NCBI GenBank assembly: GCA_019155185.1
Contig: CM032807.1
Coordinates: 11,622,700-11,686,699, forward strand
Source: Beaufortia kweichowensis
Taxonomy: Eukaryota; Chordata; Actinopteri; Cypriniformes; Gastromyzontidae
Direction: 5' to 3'
DNA length: 64,000 nt
The translations under genes and the position numbers were made by a program. How positions within the stretch are numbered: the stretch's first letter is position 1; each line of letters starts with the position of its first letter. The notes beneath the pieces are model-generated. The model was not told the origin of the DNA. It was given only the letters and a program-made list of their open reading frames with translations, and made no database searches. This document shows positions 63,136 to 64,000 of the stretch, one piece after another.

Positions 63136-64000
63136 CTTGAGATAAACTATTGTGGTACAGAAAAAAGCAACAACAAAAAAAACGCATTCAGGTTGAAATG
63201 ATATAAACTAAATAACCTGTTAACTGTCACCATTCCTCAGGAGAAACACTTCCCTATTCACTTTAATATTTCATAGTTGAATTTTAATCTAATCATGGCA
63301 AACTATAAATTGATGGAAAGGTATAACAGTCAAGATGAAATATTTGACAAATTTTCATAACAATAAACATAAATGAAAAGAATTATTAAAAATATTAGTT
63401 ACAATAATTTATAATAATAAAATAAAACATTTTAAATATGAAAAAATATCTAATATCTAAAAATAGTAGTTCAGATTTTTATGTCTATACTCAATTTCTG
63501 CTGTGACACTTATCAGGATAAATAATGACAGAATTTTCTGTTTTGGGGAAACTAATTTCAAAAACAATATTATTCATAACGTCAAATGAGCTCCATCGAC
63601 CTCATACAAAATTAAAAGAGCTTTGAGAATTATTCAATACTGACTTATTTTTAAAAGTGCCTCTCTATTTCATCCATCTTATGCTTTTAGTCTGTTGTTC
63701 CTAACAGCAGATGCTGGTTTTTAATAGCAGTGAGTATATGGTTCAGTTCTAAGAGATTGCAGGAGTTGCTTTTGTCCATTCGTGTCTACCTGCTGGTCCC
63801 ATGATCCACCCCTACCATCAGAAATAATAGTGCTTTTCATTTAAAGTCCCGCTAACCACCACCGTGAGCTTTACAACGAAGGTCCCGCATTCAGAGCAAT
63901 ACAAAGCATTAATGACCACTCGACCACAAAACGCTGGGTTTGCAGCGAGAATCTAAAGTGCATCAGCGACCGAAAAAGAACTGTGATATTTTGCTCAAGC
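63136..64000. other. Non-coding right edge with a dispersed repeat
   Basis: The segment 63250-63520 shares CTTTAATATTTCATAGTTGA and ATTTGACAAATTTT.ATAAC, in order, with 9170-9250. It is a second copy of one dispersed repeat. Nothing else is supported up to the edge. Confidence 0.6.

Overview
The window is nuclear DNA of a bony fish, most likely a cypriniform (zebrafish/carp relative). The base composition is AT-rich. The genes are split into short exons by GT-AG introns. The interspersed repeats are of fish type: foldback MITEs starting AAAGGGATAGTTCACCC, an L2 LINE with its GTCGCTTTGGATAAAAGCG-type 3' tail, hAT MITEs and an IS630-like transposon. No prokaryotic, plasmid or CRISPR features were seen.

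Region 1 (1-22.4 kb) is a desmosomal cadherin locus. A desmoglein runs leftward from a signal-peptide exon at 4204 and leaves the window at the left edge. A complete desmocollin runs rightward from 12302 to 22305 in 16 exons (885 residues by my joining). They are head-to-head across about 8.1 kb. This matches the divergent DSC/DSG arrangement of mammalian 18q12. The two products are partner adhesion receptors of the desmosome: calcium-dependent ectodomains outside the cell, plakoglobin/plakophilin binding inside.

Region 2 (22.4-26.2 kb) holds an (AT)n hairpin and then, convergent with the desmocollin, a two-exon gene on the minus strand for a secreted protein of 213 residues. It has a signal peptide, eight collagen triplets and a C1q globular domain.

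Region 3 (26.2-64 kb) has no protein-coding gene that I can support. It holds microsatellites, tandem repeats, two hAT-type non-autonomous elements with 8-bp target duplications (33197-34061 and 52220-52708), a compound foldback with a heptamer satellite (43160-44143), a decayed IS630/Tc1-like transposon whose Gly/Arg-rich frame is a GAGGAA microsatellite (48263-51017), and a 5'-truncated L2 LINE (62391-63135). Between them lie repeat-poor, ATTA-rich stretches that look like candidate conserved non-coding elements. In mammals the DSC side of this cluster faces a large desert ending at CDH2; I infer, without proof, that this region is the fish equivalent.

Exon borders come from reading splice sites and codon phase by eye. 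All phases close for both cadherins and the C1q gene. Repeat family names are by remembered resemblance, not by search.
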